A DNA stretch of 64,000 nt from Pardosa pseudoannulata. Its lineage: Eukaryota; Arthropoda; Arachnida; Araneae; Lycosidae. The notes under the pieces are model-generated. The model saw nothing but the letters and a program-made list of their open reading frames with translations. It did no database searches and was not told the origin of the DNA. The translations under genes and the position numbers were made by a program. The DNA lies in NCBI GenBank assembly GCA_032207245.1, contig CM063505.1, positions 179,580,058 through 179,644,057 on the forward strand, written 5' to 3'. Positions 14,401-25,234 of this stretch are shown one piece after another (positions within the stretch are counted from its first letter, which is position 1; each line of letters begins with the position of its first letter).

Positions 14401-16607
14401 CTCCCAAACAAACAAAGCAAAAAGAAATGTATAAGCCCAATATAGTAATGCTTCATTTTCCTATATTTACTTTAAAAAAATAATTTTTATAATTATCAAA
14501 TGTTAATCTGTTTTATATCAAATTCTATTAATAAAATAACAGATGATCATTTTGATTGAGGTACTTCAAGAAGAGTTTTGAATAAAAAGATGGACTTAAC
14601 TGCTGTACATTTAGGTATTAACGAATGTCATTTTGGTGCATTACAATTAATTTTAATGCTGTTTCAGTATTTGCTAATGTTGAATTTTTATGTTTTGCTT
14701 AGCTCTTCAGATTATTATACATGCTACAAATAAAATTATCAAAATAAAAATAGCTCCTTTAAAGTGGAGAAGCCTGGTTAACGTGCATTAAATTCACCAT
14801 TATAAATCAATACACAGCTTCAAGAAAAAGTCTTAATAGGATTAAAAAAATACTGATGAACATGTGCTAGCATTAACCATAATAGCCTAGATCAGTCTCT
14901 AGCCTTTTAGATTTCTTTACTGTTGAACACTATATAACCTATTTTCTTGGCCCTAATTGATCAACTTCTAATCTTCTTTGCTTATGATATGCTTGTAAAA
15001 TCTCCAACTTATATTTTTATCAAGTGTTTCTAAAATACAATGGTTTTCTGCATAATGTACAAAAGATACTGGATAATTATATGTAAGGTCCAATAACCAG
15101 AGAAATTAAAAAGGCTTGTTGAAATTCTGTTATTTAAGTGTTAATTGTTGGAGAAGTACATTTACATTTACAAATTGAGAAATTCTTTTGACCCTACTTG
15201 GTTTTAAAATTGGCATCTCTTTAAGCAGCTGATGGACAGATAAAGTTCCACTGTAACTATAGCAACAAATTAAGAATATACAAGTTCTTAGAGTAGCATA
15301 TGAAAAAATTAACTGATTTGAACCATTCCCTCAAAACAATCAAATATGCACACAACCATATATTATATCACAACATATTAAAAGAAATCTGTATAAAAGT
15401 TTCTGTTCAGAGACTATGAAAAATTCAGATACAACTGATAAAATAAGAATGTGCAGATTCTTAGTTGAAGAAAATGTTGAAAAGAGTATAGAATGAAAAA
15501 AAAAATCTTAGTAAACTAGCATTTTAGTATCTTCCTATAAAAAAAACTAGTAAATGAAAATCCAAATGTTTAAATTTTTAAGTATGTATTTATAAATGTA
15601 TGTATCCACCTAATTTCTCCTGCACATAATTTAAAGAATAAGTATGTTTAAATCAAATTTATCGTTATACACAGGATTATAATTTGATATACTGCCAAGT
15701 TGGTATCAGATAGTGATGTAGCAAATTGAGGTTTAATAGTCTAACAGACAGAATTAAAGAAGTTTTAATGTTTATATATAAATTGGACCAGGTTAGCCAA
15801 CTTAAAACACTTTGCAGGCCAATCATTTCTGAGGTAGAGAGATATATAGATATCGCAGCAAAATGAATTCAGAGATGGCCAAAATGGATATTTAAAGTTC
15901 AAAAGTTACTTTATATGATGTAGTGATGTAATGATGAAACTAGAAAACATAAATTTAAGCATGGTGAAAAAATGTATTTTTAATCCATAGGGCTGTGATA
16001 TATGTATCTATATATTTATCAAGGTAAAAATTAAAAACTGATTATGATAGCTTTTATTATTAATTCATAAATTAATAAATTACATAATTTAAATTAATAA
16101 AAACAGTATGTTTACTATGACAAATGCAATATTTGTTTCATTCATAAATTTTATTAATTCTGCATTCCACAGCAAAATTTTACTGGTAGACCACATCAGC
16201 TGTATAGCCACCCTTGCATTAAAGGAATATGTTCTAAATAACACTTTCCCAGGGTTACAATAGAGTTATTGTTAATTTTAGATATTTATGATGCAATTAT
16301 AGAAAGTGTACAGGTAAAAAATTTAAAAAACTAGTTTACTTTTTAAAAAGTCAATCAATACAGGAATAACAAAGTATATATCAAACAATATACAAACCTG
16401 ATTTAGTTTTCGAGACAGATCATTAGTAAGGCATTCCTCTTCTTGCTCATAATTTAGGGCTAGAGTCTCTTTTTCTTTTTTTAAAGTTTTAATTTGCTTT
16501 AAAAGGGTATTACTGATGAATTCTTCTTCTTGCTCCGCTTTTGCTTGCTAAAGAAAATTTTTGATTACATACAGAAAAATCATCTAGCACATAATCATAT
16601 ATTAAAT

Positions 16608-16655
<48 letters not shown>

Positions 16656-19600
16656 TACCAATAAATTCTCCTTTTTTCAAGTTAAAAAGATATTTTTATT
16701 TTTATATAAATACATAATACAAGAATCAACATAACTTTAATCAAGATATAAAAATCTTTTATCAAGATATAAAATTGTAGATCTGAATTTGATCAGTCCG
16801 ATGGTCAGCTTTTTGAATATGAAAATGATGCTAAATAAGTTATACAGCTTGTAATACTTCTAGGGATCTTCTAGCATGTGAATGTCAATATTTTTCTGTT
16901 ATATTATTGTAGACCTCAGCAAGACCAACAGAATGATTATTTATTACAATGAAATTTTTTGTATGCAATGCTGATTGCAATGAAAAAGGAAGTGTGCATC
17001 TAGATTTTAGAACAGTTTTAAATATAAAATTTCTACATTCTATGGCTAATCATTTTTGAGTTATAGATATATGTACAGATATCAGTGAAAATAGTCAAAA
17101 GATAAGGTTAAATTAACTTTTGACTATGTTTACATTTAATTTTTTTAAAGAAATATTAATCAGTTACTTAAGTTTAAGTTTTTTCATACGTATGTATAGA
17201 TATAATACTCAAACCAGTAAAAGTGAAAGCAAGACATGGTAAAACTGGATATTTCCATAAAAATCTGAAGATAAAAAATTTTGTGATTACACTACTTCCT
17301 TTACTTTGTACAAGGAAAGAAAAATTAATCAGTTTTTACTACACAACAAGTATTGTAAGAGAGTGTCCCACTAATTATCCTGGTATAATTAGCCCTCATT
17401 TAGTAAAAAAGTTGACAGCAGCTCTCCAAATTAATCTATCAGAAAAATTAATCAATTTTTACTACACAACATTAAATGTAAGAGAAAAGTTCCACAGATT
17501 ATTATAATAATCATAAGCCCTTAATTAGAAAAGAAGAGACTAGAGCATTCTATATCAAACCCACTTATTAAAAGTCATACTGCTAATATATTACAATTTC
17601 AAATTATACATTTCAGACACAGGAGAGCAATTATAATACTCCTATAAAACAAGCATTACTAACAAGGATTCATATTTTCTCTATTATGACATTTACTGAA
17701 TTTTTATAAACATGCAATTCTCAATATATATAACAACTGAACTGAATTTGTGATGGTGCAGTAAAATAAATTTGAAATTATCAAAACATAGAAAATACCT
17801 ATGTGATGATGTATAATGAACAATGGCTTTTAGAAGTATACAGAAAAAAATTTTGAATCAGGAGAATGGTTCAATATTTGAAACATAATACATCCCAATG
17901 ATTGTGCTACTGAAACAAATTTAGGATATTATTTACAATTGTGATTTTAGATGTATTTACATTTTAATTAATTTCACAAAAGTCTGACACCTATTATAAA
18001 ATTTTAATTTGATATTTTTATATTTATATACTACTACTTGCTTTTTATTACCCAAGTCTTGTTTTATGAAAAATTACTCATAACCTGAAAAAATGTAATT
18101 AGAGTTAAATCTGTTTTTTTTTTTTTATTAAGGTTTCTTGATTTTTAAAAATAGGCTTCTGTTTCATGAAAATATACAAATTTATGAATCTGCAATTAAT
18201 ATTAAGTTAAAGTTCCATTTTAGAGATTTAATTAAAAAAAACCTATTATGTATATATTTATACAGATTTATAAACATTAAATTTATTCAAATATTCATTA
18301 TTTGTTCAAAAGGTTAATTTTTAAAATAAAACAGATTTATAAAAACCCATTTTTCCCAGAAAAAATTTTCTGAAGGGTCTATATTTTAAGAAAAGTGATG
18401 GATTTGTTAACCAACCCAAATTTTATTTTAACAGACCCCTGGTTGCATTATACATTATTCAGGCATTCACATTAGCTCTTGTCAAAGCAACCTAAATATT
18501 TTAACACTGTAATAATGAAACATTATTTCTTTTCGGGGGATGGGTGGGGAATCCCAAGATTCTGAAAAAGGACCCAATAATTACCTAATTAATGCCTATT
18601 ATTCTTATTTGACGACAGTCAAAAAATACATTGTGTTTCTGAAGCAATTTTTTGAAAATGATAACAATCCTATGAATAATCCCAAATTTTCAAGTATCTG
18701 CTGTTTATTTATGGTTTTGTTAATTGGATTGACATTTTGATTTTAAGTCTTACAGATGAGTTCACTGTTTTAGAAAATACATATGCTCAAATTATGACAA
18801 ATAGCTACATCTGTTATAAAATTTCTTTACGGTGTTCTTGTGTGATAACAAATCTATAAAAAATTTTTGTTTTTTAAATGACATGTTTAGATGTTTAAAA
18901 TGACAACTCCTCTGATAATGAAGAATTCCTACAGTAATATTTAGTTATTTTAACTTCCTATTTGTTTTACTTCCAGGTGTCCATAATACGCTAGATATTC
19001 ACAAATATATAGTCAGGAGAAATTATGTGGGCAATAATGGGTTAAAACACAGTACCCAGAACCTACTTTTATAAATATCTAACAATATCCCTGATCAATT
19101 AGTTCATTACTACATTTTACATGAAACTTTCTGCTTTTAAACCTTTTAATTCTATTTCTTCAGTATAACTTAGTATTAATGTTTTAAGTTATATTCCCAA
19201 TTGCGATAAAAAGATATTTGTTGCATTCAGAATAGCATACATACATGTTTGCTCTCAGTTACTTCTGTTAGAAAGGATTTAAATTGGTTTAGAAAACTAC
19301 AATAAATTTTCTGCAAAACATGGATTAAACATTCATAAACAGTCTTTAAATTAACAGTGCCTGATTAAATAAAATTTTAATAAATCACCAGACTTAATTT
19401 TGAAATTGGCACTATAGCATTTATTTTATGGCTACTATTATAGAAGCATAGCTGCAACTTAAAAATGGGATATTAAGTTTTGATTCAAAAGTTATTTTTC
19501 AATATTTTGAACTTTTCTTTAAAAAAGGAATAATTATAAAGATATTAATGTTTCAAATTGCATTAACTGATGATATTTAAAGATTTTTTAACTGCTGAAA

Positions 19601-21277
19601 TATACACGAATAATCACATTATCAGCATGTTTATAGTTTAAGCAATAATTTTGGAATAATTTGATAAATTAGAGACAACTTTCAAACTAAAAAATGACTT
19701 ATTGCTTTGTATGTTCCACTAGACAAAATTCTAAAATTAATGGGCTTTTAATTTTTGAATTTTACCAGATTGTATATTATCACATTTGTATCAATAGGAC
19801 AGGTCGAAAAAAGGCTAATTATTGTAAAAGTAAATACATGCAAAATAATAAGGATGCTAGAGTTAAAACAATGATGAATTTGCAGAAATTAATATCAAAT
19901 GTTTTTATTTTTAAGGATCAATGTTCTGATTAAACAGAATCTTTAATTAGTTGAAGCATAGTTCTGTTACTAGGATTAACATCTAAATTTAATTATTTAT
20001 TTTTATATCTAATCTTAAGTTATTTTAGTTACTATTAACATTGATAGGTTTTTTCAACAAATAATTTTTAGACTTATATTTGGAATGTTTAACTACTGTG
20101 GATACATTTTGCATAATAAACAATCTCCAGAAGTTCTTTTTTTAGCTGGCTTATAACTTGGTAGGTGATCTTGAAAGCTTTTAGCAAAAAGATGCTAAGA
20201 AAGGCAGGAATCAATTATGATTTAAGGGCTGAAAAGAGCTTAGAGATGATGGCTGCTGCAAGATCACACAACAGCAGTTGAAGGTGAATATGCCTCTTTT
20301 TGTCAAAGTCTTACACTAAGAAAATATAGCTTCAAAAAGTTCACCACACAAATGTGATAAATAATGTTTTCTAAAGGTTCTGAAAGAATCATCGAAACAT
20401 ATTCTCATATATAACTTGAAAAATATGGCAAGGCAAAATTACTAAGCATGAAAAAATATTTGTCTTTAAACTAAAATTAAAGCTAAAAACCCCTAATTGT
20501 ACATAAAATAAAGTATAATACTGGCAGTTAATTGGTTAAAATTCTTTATATAATCATATCAAATATTTTACATGCTTTTATAATTAACTACTACTAGAAA
20601 ATAAGAAGTACAGTGATCATGTATATAACAACTTAAAAGCTTATCATGGATTATATGTTTACAAAGTATATATGAAAATCAGTAAAATAAACGCTACTTC
20701 TGTGAGCTATAGAAAAAAAAAATTCTATTTTTATGAGGCTTTAGTTCTATGGACAATACAGTTTGCTGTTAGGCTAAATGAGGAGGAATGTCTTTCTATA
20801 GTTATCAATATTATTTTAAGACCATTAAACATTATTTTGAAATTCTTTAAGTATATTAACATTTGCCTACATCACTAAATGATTAACCAAGATGTGTTAC
20901 AATTTAAATTTGTGTCTCGTGTCTTTCATTTACAATAGGAGGTAATATTGTACAGTTTCCCCATACCCTTAATGTTAAAAAGTGATATTGTAAAATGAAC
21001 ATTTGTAGTATTAAATAATTGTGCCAACAGATCAGCATTTTCAACAAAGCAGCAATTTACGTACTATATTAACGCTTGCTTGTCGAAGAGCTCTATTTTC
21101 TTCCTGAAGGCTCTTCACTCGAAGTTTAAAAGTCTCAAGTTCCATTTTTAAAACTCTATTTTCTTGTTGCAGAGATTCAATACGTTTTTGAAACTGCTCT
21201 CTAGTAGCTGGAGATGATGGAATAAGCATACCCCCATCAACAGAGCTACTATCGCTCTCACTAGCGCTGTCCGCCAT
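2277..21277 (-). CDS. CCDC6: CCDC6 (H4/PTC1) orthologue, complete seven-exon gene
   Basis: Join on the minus strand: 21277-21065, 16547-16398, 13887-13655, 10080-9923, 7242-7086, 5749-5646, 2467-2277, giving 401 residues. Every intron is GT/AG and every phase matches (0, 0, 2, 1, 2, 1). The predicted protein follows vertebrate CCDC6 almost exon by exon: an acidic Ser-rich N-terminus opening MADSASESD, a long Leu/Glu/Gln coiled coil (about residues 25-300) with the repeated EQEQEALVN heptads, a conserved [14 protein letters not shown] segment, then a Pro/Ser-rich [11 protein letters not shown] stretch near residues 325-338. In vertebrates CCDC6 is a coiled-coil phosphoprotein linked to the ATM checkpoint, CREB1 repression and RET fusions; the arthropod role is inferred from homology. 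The protein is shorter than the human one (about 474 residues) and its tail differs: a CPHC motif at 354-357 instead of the long proline-rich end. The ATG at 21277 is chosen because the N-terminus aligns. Confidence 0.93.
2468..5645 (-). other. CCDC6 intron 6
   Basis: 3.2 kb of AT-rich intron. It contains homopolymer runs (poly-A near 3182 and 4928, poly-C at 5040-5050) but no coding region or transposon that I recognise. Confidence 0.6.
5646..5749 (-). CDS. CCDC6: CCDC6 exon 6 (residues 304-339)
   Basis: Acceptor AAATAATAG; it encodes [19 protein letters not shown] followed by [12 protein letters not shown], a Pro/Ser-rich low-complexity segment with several SP sites matching the vertebrate protein. 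The donor GTTTAA is weak, but its phase-1 glycine split joins cleanly to exon 7. Confidence 0.88.
6705..6946. mobile_element. TTAA-flanked MITE, copy 1 (piggyBac-like)
   Basis: 242 bp bounded by TTAA at 6705-6708 and 6943-6946. The termini are inverted: left reads CCCTTTCATGGGCCA, and the complement of the right reads CCATTTTGTGGGCCA. A second copy of the same length is at 29245-29486 in the same orientation. TTAA target duplications with CCC-starting ends are typical of piggyBac-superfamily elements; the assignment is by ends only. It lies in CCDC6 intron 5. Confidence 0.75.
7086..7242 (-). CDS. CCDC6: CCDC6 exon 5 (residues 252-304)
   Basis: Acceptor AAATTTCAG; it completes the split histidine to give HSEKMAQF. 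It carries the last heptads, [12 protein letters not shown] and [16 protein letters not shown], then LEMDEE. The donor GTTAGT splits an arginine codon (AG|G), phase 2. Confidence 0.94.
8190..9631. mobile_element. 1.44-kb inverted-repeat DNA element in CCDC6 intron 4
   Basis: The left end (from 8190) and the reverse complement of the right end (from 9631) share TCTGTGTAAA, then CTTCAAGGTCAC, then GGTTACTATGGTA-like sequence over about 100 bp with substitutions. A TA dinucleotide flanks both ends, which suggests a TA target site. No transposase remains. A TTAA-flanked MITE (9002-9422) sits inside it. Confidence 0.6.
9002..9422. mobile_element. Nested TTAA-flanked MITE (421 bp)
   Basis: Flanked by TTAA at 9002-9005 and 9419-9422. 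The inverted ends are nearly perfect: left CACTTTGACTGCCAAG, complement of the right CACTTTGACTGCCATGG. Its right half contains a subterminal palindromic set of GATAGCCATGG / CCATGGCTATC motifs. The ends differ from those of the 242-bp family. It is piggyBac-like by target site only. Confidence 0.75.
9923..10080 (-). CDS. CCDC6: CCDC6 exon 4 (residues 199-252)
   Basis: Begins with the single base that completes the split arginine, then [18 protein letters not shown], a short Pro/Ser linker with an SP site, followed by further coiled coil. The donor GTAAGT splits a histidine codon (C|AT), phase 1. It is not an open frame with its own start, so it appears only after splicing. Confidence 0.92.
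10081..13654 (-). other. CCDC6 intron 3
   Basis: 3.6 kb of AT-rich intron. The only structure seen is the 593-bp tandem duplication annotated separately; otherwise nothing recognisable. Confidence 0.6.
10583..11767. repeat. 593-bp near-perfect tandem duplication
   Basis: Copy 1 is 10583-11175 and copy 2 is 11176-11767. By direct reading they differ only by one extra T in a T run and a 2-nt deletion after ACATATAAA; no substitutions were found. It lies wholly inside CCDC6 intron 3. This is either a very recent duplication or an assembly artefact. Confidence 0.93.
13655..13887 (-). CDS. CCDC6: CCDC6 exon 3 (residues 122-199)
   Basis: Acceptor TTTACAG before CTTAGG; donor GTATGT splits an arginine codon (CG|A), phase 2. 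It contains two tandem coiled-coil repeats with EQEQEALVN, the second ending in [14 protein letters not shown]. This is the most conserved block of the family. Confidence 0.95.
16398..16547 (-). CDS. CCDC6: CCDC6 exon 2 (residues 72-121)
   Basis: Acceptor TTTCTTTAG before CAA GCA; donor GTTTG after CAG. 150 nt, phase 0 on both sides. It encodes the [11 protein letters not shown] and [13 protein letters not shown] heptads that match vertebrate CCDC6 in order. There is no start codon of its own, so a simple ORF scan misses it. Confidence 0.92.
16613..16653. repeat. (AT)n microsatellite
   Basis: About 40 bp of pure AT dinucleotide in CCDC6 intron 1, roughly 65 bp upstream of the exon 2 acceptor on the minus strand. 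Confidence 0.95.
17319..17536. repeat. Diverged direct repeat, two ~95-bp units
   Basis: Units start at 17319 and 17442 (offset 123). Both read GAAAAATTAATC, then TTTTTACTACACAACA, then TGTAAGAGA, ending in ATAAT and AGCCCT. Substitutions are scattered, so this is an older duplication. It is in CCDC6 intron 1, with no coding content. Confidence 0.75.
21065..21277 (-). CDS. CCDC6: CCDC6 exon 1 (residues 1-71)
   Basis: Starts at the ATG (21277-21275) with an acidic serine-rich leader, then the first coiled-coil heptads (residues about 28-70, with [15 protein letters not shown] and [12 protein letters not shown]). It ends at ATA followed by a GTACGT donor, phase 0. Reading through the donor gives only seven more residues before a stop, which supports splicing here. 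Confidence 0.93.
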
Positions 21278-22448
21278 TTTAATCTTATAATTTTAATATG
21301 CTAGGCAAATTCTGCTGCTAAAGTAACATAAGGTCTAGTTTCTAATTTGGTTCATTAGTACACAATGATACTAATAAAATATTCGAGTAAATCATTATAA
21401 ATATTAATAGCAACAAAAAGCAGCATTGCGTTTCCGATTCACGCGCATGTGGTTACGCACAATGCAAACAGGAATAGGTTGATATGATCATACTGGAATG
21501 ATTCTCTCAGAAGTATTCATTCATATTTGGTCTTACTATCAGAACTATCAGAATTAACTCAGGGAGAATGACATACAACAGGAAAGACAAAATTTAGAGT
21601 CCAAGACATTGATAGGGTTTCTGAATTTCTTATTAATATCTTCTTAGAATGAAATCCCGAAATTAAACATAACTGATACTAAAATTTGTTGAAAGTTACC
21701 CTAAAAACTCAGTATTGCTTGGGTTTCAATTGGAAAAAGAAAAGTTTTAAGCTGAATGCAGCTATTCAATGTAGCGTTGTAAAATCGAACGCAGACATAA
21801 TGCGTCTGTTTGAACATTAACTTAATACAATTCGGCCAGTGATGCATTAAGATATGGTCAACAGACTTAAGGATTTGAGAAAAAGAGTTTATCTTTATTA
21901 TGATTTGAACCTTGGATCAATTTTATCTGCCTAAAACTTTTTCCAAATCTACCTCGATAGCTAAGCAAAATTTCATAAAAATATTTTGGAATGAATAACG
22001 AATATACATATATATAGTACACTCTTAAGTATTCAACCTAATGTGACGGAAGGGCAGGCCAGATAACAAAAAGCCAGATAGGCCGGAATTCTATGAACTT
22101 ATCTTTGCCTAACAATACAAAAAGACAATGTTTCTGTATCAAAATTCACTGTTATAATGCATATTTTCTCACTTATTGAGTATTAAATCCTCGATTTGTC
22201 TCGTTACGAAGAATGTGAACGCAGCCGCGGCCTGGTGACACATAGTAGCATTTACTGATAGCTTGTTAAGTTTTAATAGAAAACTTTAAACTTTATACAT
22301 ATACTTATATTCTGCACTGCCCATTTAAAGAATTTATTAGCGGATGAGTAAGTTAAAGGATATAAACTGTTCACATTTTAAAATAAATTCTGGAATGCCT
22401 AACTTAAATGCATGAAACAAACAAAATGTTAACTTAAATCATAGGCCT
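21278..22448. other. CCDC6 upstream region
   Basis: 1.2 kb between the CCDC6 start codon and the THAP block. It is slightly richer in CpG than the surroundings (for example near 21430 and 22225), consistent with a promoter region for CCDC6. No defined motif was established and no other gene was seen. Confidence 0.4.
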
Positions 22449-22621
22449 AATGAGGAATTTTCACGTTTTCTAACTTTGATTTTAAACGATAGAAGACAAA
22501 AAAGTAAGCAGGACAGTAGCTATTTTTCTTTCATTTGGGGCCTAATGAGTGTTTTCTAATGCGTTTTATAGCCGATTCTTTAACGTCTCTCAAAAACGAT
22601 ACTTTTTCTCCGCCGAGTTTG

Positions 22622-22629
22622 TGACGTCA
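22622..22629. promoter_or_regulatory. Palindromic CRE-like octamer TGACGTCA
   Basis: A perfect cAMP-response-element palindrome about 100 bp before the THAP start codon. It lies in the left inverted repeat; the right repeat has TGATGTCA at the same place. It could be a promoter element or simply part of the transposon end. Confidence 0.3.
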
Positions 22630-22732
22630 TCGTTCATGTAGACACCGAGCGCCTATGCTGTTTACATGTTAAAAGGCGACTTTTAAATTTGTTTTTGTGT
22701 AAAGTATCGCATATAATAGAAATTTTTTTGTT

Positions 22733-22947
22733 ATGTCTGGCATTAAAAAATCATACTCTAAATATTGTATTGTGCCACTCTGTAAAAATACAACAACTAA
22801 TTGCAATGAGAAGATATTTTTCAGCTTCCCGAAAGACCCACATACACGTAAAATCTGGACAACTGCGATGAAAAGGGATGAGAAATTAAACTCCAAATTA
22901 TCATATAAATCATCTTTATGGATTTGTGAAGACCATTTTCTCGATAA
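22733..22947 (+). CDS. THAP-type zinc-finger exon (first exon of a broken or partly seen gene)
   Basis: 71 codons plus two bases, from the ATG at 22733. The C2CH pattern of a THAP domain is complete: C12-x4-C17 and, 47 residues on, C65-x2-H68, with the family's FSFP motif (residues 30-33, proline 33), W42 and F69. THAP domains bind DNA sequence-specifically; they occur in cellular regulators and in P-element transposases. The frame meets TAA at 22949, but a GTAAAT donor at 22948 would splice out in phase 2 after DHFLD. No downstream exon with an AVPTIF-like box or a transposase core was found up to 25 kb. Diverged inverted repeats on both sides suggest a transposon origin; a host gene with distant exons is the alternative. 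Confidence 0.75.
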
Positions 22948-23494
22948 GTAAATGCTTGCTTTTGTTTAAATATTACTAATTTAGAACAATTAAAGTATAT
23001 AAAAATACATCTATACCTTTAAAAGGATTGTTGATTAACCACTGCTATTTAACTTTTAAAACTGCTAATTTTCGAGTATTATCACAGAGTTCAAGTACAA
23101 TAATATTTTATAAAGCATATAAATATCGAAAAACATATAAATATCTAAAGCGTATAATTATCTAATAAATAACTCGGGGGAGAGGAAGGTTATGTATTTT
23201 CAAGGTATTATAAATATATTCTTCGGAGATGCATACTTTCTTGTGTATCAAATCAGTGATATTTTTCGATTAAATTGGTGACTAATTTGAAAAAAAGTAT
23301 AATATTTTTAAAATACTTAATAATGATATTACTTTAAAAATTAAATTTAATTTGAGAAATTTTATACATTTTTTAATTTGACATTAATATTAAAGGCAAT
23401 AAAATTGTATTGCTATTTAAAAATGTATAAATAATTAAGTAAAGCCGTTTAAAGATTTTAAATTTCTTTTCATCATATTTAAAATATCCAAGAA

Positions 23495-23562
23495 TTGGTT
23501 TGGTTTTGGAGTGCTACGGTCTACTTTTTGCAACACGAAGGCTAATGAGACCGGTCTCACAA
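23495..23562 (-). mobile_element. SINE family 1 fragment (3' part)
   Basis: Contains TTGGTTTGGTTTTGGAGTGC, CGGTCTACTTTTTGCAACAC and GGCTAATGAGACCGG, the tail half of the tRNA-derived SINE seen complete at 28711-28882. The tRNA-like head is missing. Confidence 0.7.
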
Positions 23563-24250
23563 TAAATACCTCCTCTAATTTTTATTTTAATATTACATCC
23601 GTCTGTATTTATAAAAAACGATGCTACTACAAATGTGTGTGTATATGATATATGTATATCTATTTGACTTGTTTGTGTTTACAAACAAAAGAGCCGTGTT
23701 TAGCATGAATAAAGTATTAATACATGTTAAGTAAAATTGGAAAAAAATATAAATGATTTTACATACCTTTGGGTTTTAATTCCTCTTATTTCTGCTCCCA
23801 TAAAATCCGGGTTTTTTGCCAAGAAAGAAAACATTGACATGCTGTCAATTTTCGGGAGGTTGTCTGACTGTCATTTGGTAAATCCAGGTAGAAGAAACAT
23901 TTATGACAAATTGAGATAACTAAGCTATCTAGATCGATAAAATAAACCTTCAGGTTGAAATACAAATAAATTTTGATAGCTAGAAAATTTCAGGAACTTG
24001 CAAAAACAAAATCGGAAAATAGTGGGCGCTTAAAAGCAATACAAAAATATTGGTCTGCATGAACGATGACATCACAACCAATCACGGAGCGTTTTGATGT
24101 CACGTGAATTTAGCTTAACTTTAAAATTAATTTTTTAAATGATGGACCCAGTTTTTTACATTTTTGAGAACATTTTTGGAATCTACGAGTCTGAAATTAT
24201 CAGAAAAATACTAAGTTGTTCGAATCCCCCACATGTGCAAATTCCTCATT

Positions 24251-25167
24251 CTTAAGAAAACTGACACAAACTAATTTTATTTTTCACTGATACACGATTA
24301 CATAGATATAACCCTAAGATAAGAGTCAAAACTTACAGTTATGATCTCTGAAATTGGAACGTTCTAAACTAAAAGTATAAATTGGATATTCCCCCCCCTC
24401 TTATCCAGACAGGAAATTTAAATGTACTGTCTCTTGAGGATATTTCATTAAATGGGTCTGCAATAATTTTTCTTTTACAACTTGAGAGTTAAAATAACCA
24501 TAGTAATACAATTTATCAAAAGATGCTTCGAGGTAGATTTAGTAGCTTACAATATCTTCTTTCTTAATTTGGGCAGAGTAATCTTAGGTAGGAAGTTTGA
24601 ATATTTCTAGCTCATCATTTCAACATACTTTTTCTAAATGAGCTTAACAAGAAAAATAATCTTTCTTTATCCTGTTTCTCTTTTCTTAAATAGATTTGAT
24701 TTGTTAATTTTATCTTTTTCCATCATTATAAGGCAATTTGTCGCAATGTCACAAACTACTAAAATGCCCTTTTCATTCATTTTCATGTTTACAACAGCCA
24801 ATAGACAAACGATAAACTGCCCTTCCGTTTGAAAGTAAAGCCAGAATTCGCCCTACTGAGTGAAATCGCCTTATTGATTATTTTTATTCTTATTGTTGCT
24901 GGGAACTGAAAGCATGCAAAAAGGTCAAGTAAAATTCGAAATAATGTAACAGCATCCATGGTATTCACAAAAAGCAATTTATTCTCTGTTTTGTGAGTTG
25001 TGATTATTGCACCGACCGAAATCGTCTCGATTTTCGACTGTATTTCGAGTCGAATATTTTGCGGGGGCACTTATATTTGTTGCCTTTACATTTAACGAAA
25101 GCTTCAAACATATTCAAGATGGAAGTTAAATGAAAAAAATAGTAGATTGAGTTAATAAAATTGTAAA
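24251..25167. other. Upstream region of the Ly6-type gene
   Basis: Non-coding. The stretch 25010-25075 has locally more CpG (ACCGACCGAAATCGTCTCG) than its surroundings and lies about 100-150 bp before the signal-peptide exon, so it may include the promoter. Nothing more specific was seen. Confidence 0.35.
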
Positions 25168-25234
25168 ATGTTGCCCATAAATTCATCACTTGTGGTTTTA
25201 ACTGTGATTCTCATATTATCTATTCTGCTAATAA
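25168..25234 (+). CDS. Ly6-type gene exon 1 (signal peptide)
   Basis: 67 nt from the ATG, 22 codons plus one base, ending at a strong GTAAGT donor. The encoded peptide is a typical signal sequence with no charged residue in its core. The linkage to exon 2 rests on the matching phase 1 (A|AT makes Asn) and on the need for a signal peptide; a 7.1-kb intron separates them. Confidence 0.75.

Larger units (their letters stand above)
16548..21064 (-). other. CCDC6 intron 1
   Basis: 4.5 kb, the largest CCDC6 intron. It holds the AT microsatellite and the diverged direct repeat. The rest is AT-rich with no recognised gene; small open frames in it lack coding character. Confidence 0.6.
22449..24250. 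mobile_element. THAP-containing inverted-repeat block, candidate P-like transposon relic
   Basis: The left side (22449-22650) and the reverse complement of the right side (about 24050-24250) share several collinear blocks: AATGAGGAATTT plus CAC at the outer ends, TATTTTTCT, GATTC with TCTCAAAAA, and GTGAYGTCATCGTTCATG at the inner end. The repeats are diverged and carry indels. The single recognisable coding piece between them is a THAP domain, the DNA-binding domain of P-element transposases. No clear 8-bp target duplication was found, so the boundaries and class are inference. Confidence 0.45.

Noticed and set aside
19694..19933. 79-codon plus-strand frame in CCDC6 intron 1
   Set aside because: AT-driven composition, no domain, no splice or start context; most likely chance.
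22669..22896. Minus-strand open frame opposite the THAP exon
   Set aside because: It is the antisense shadow of a well-supported THAP domain and shows no domain of its own.
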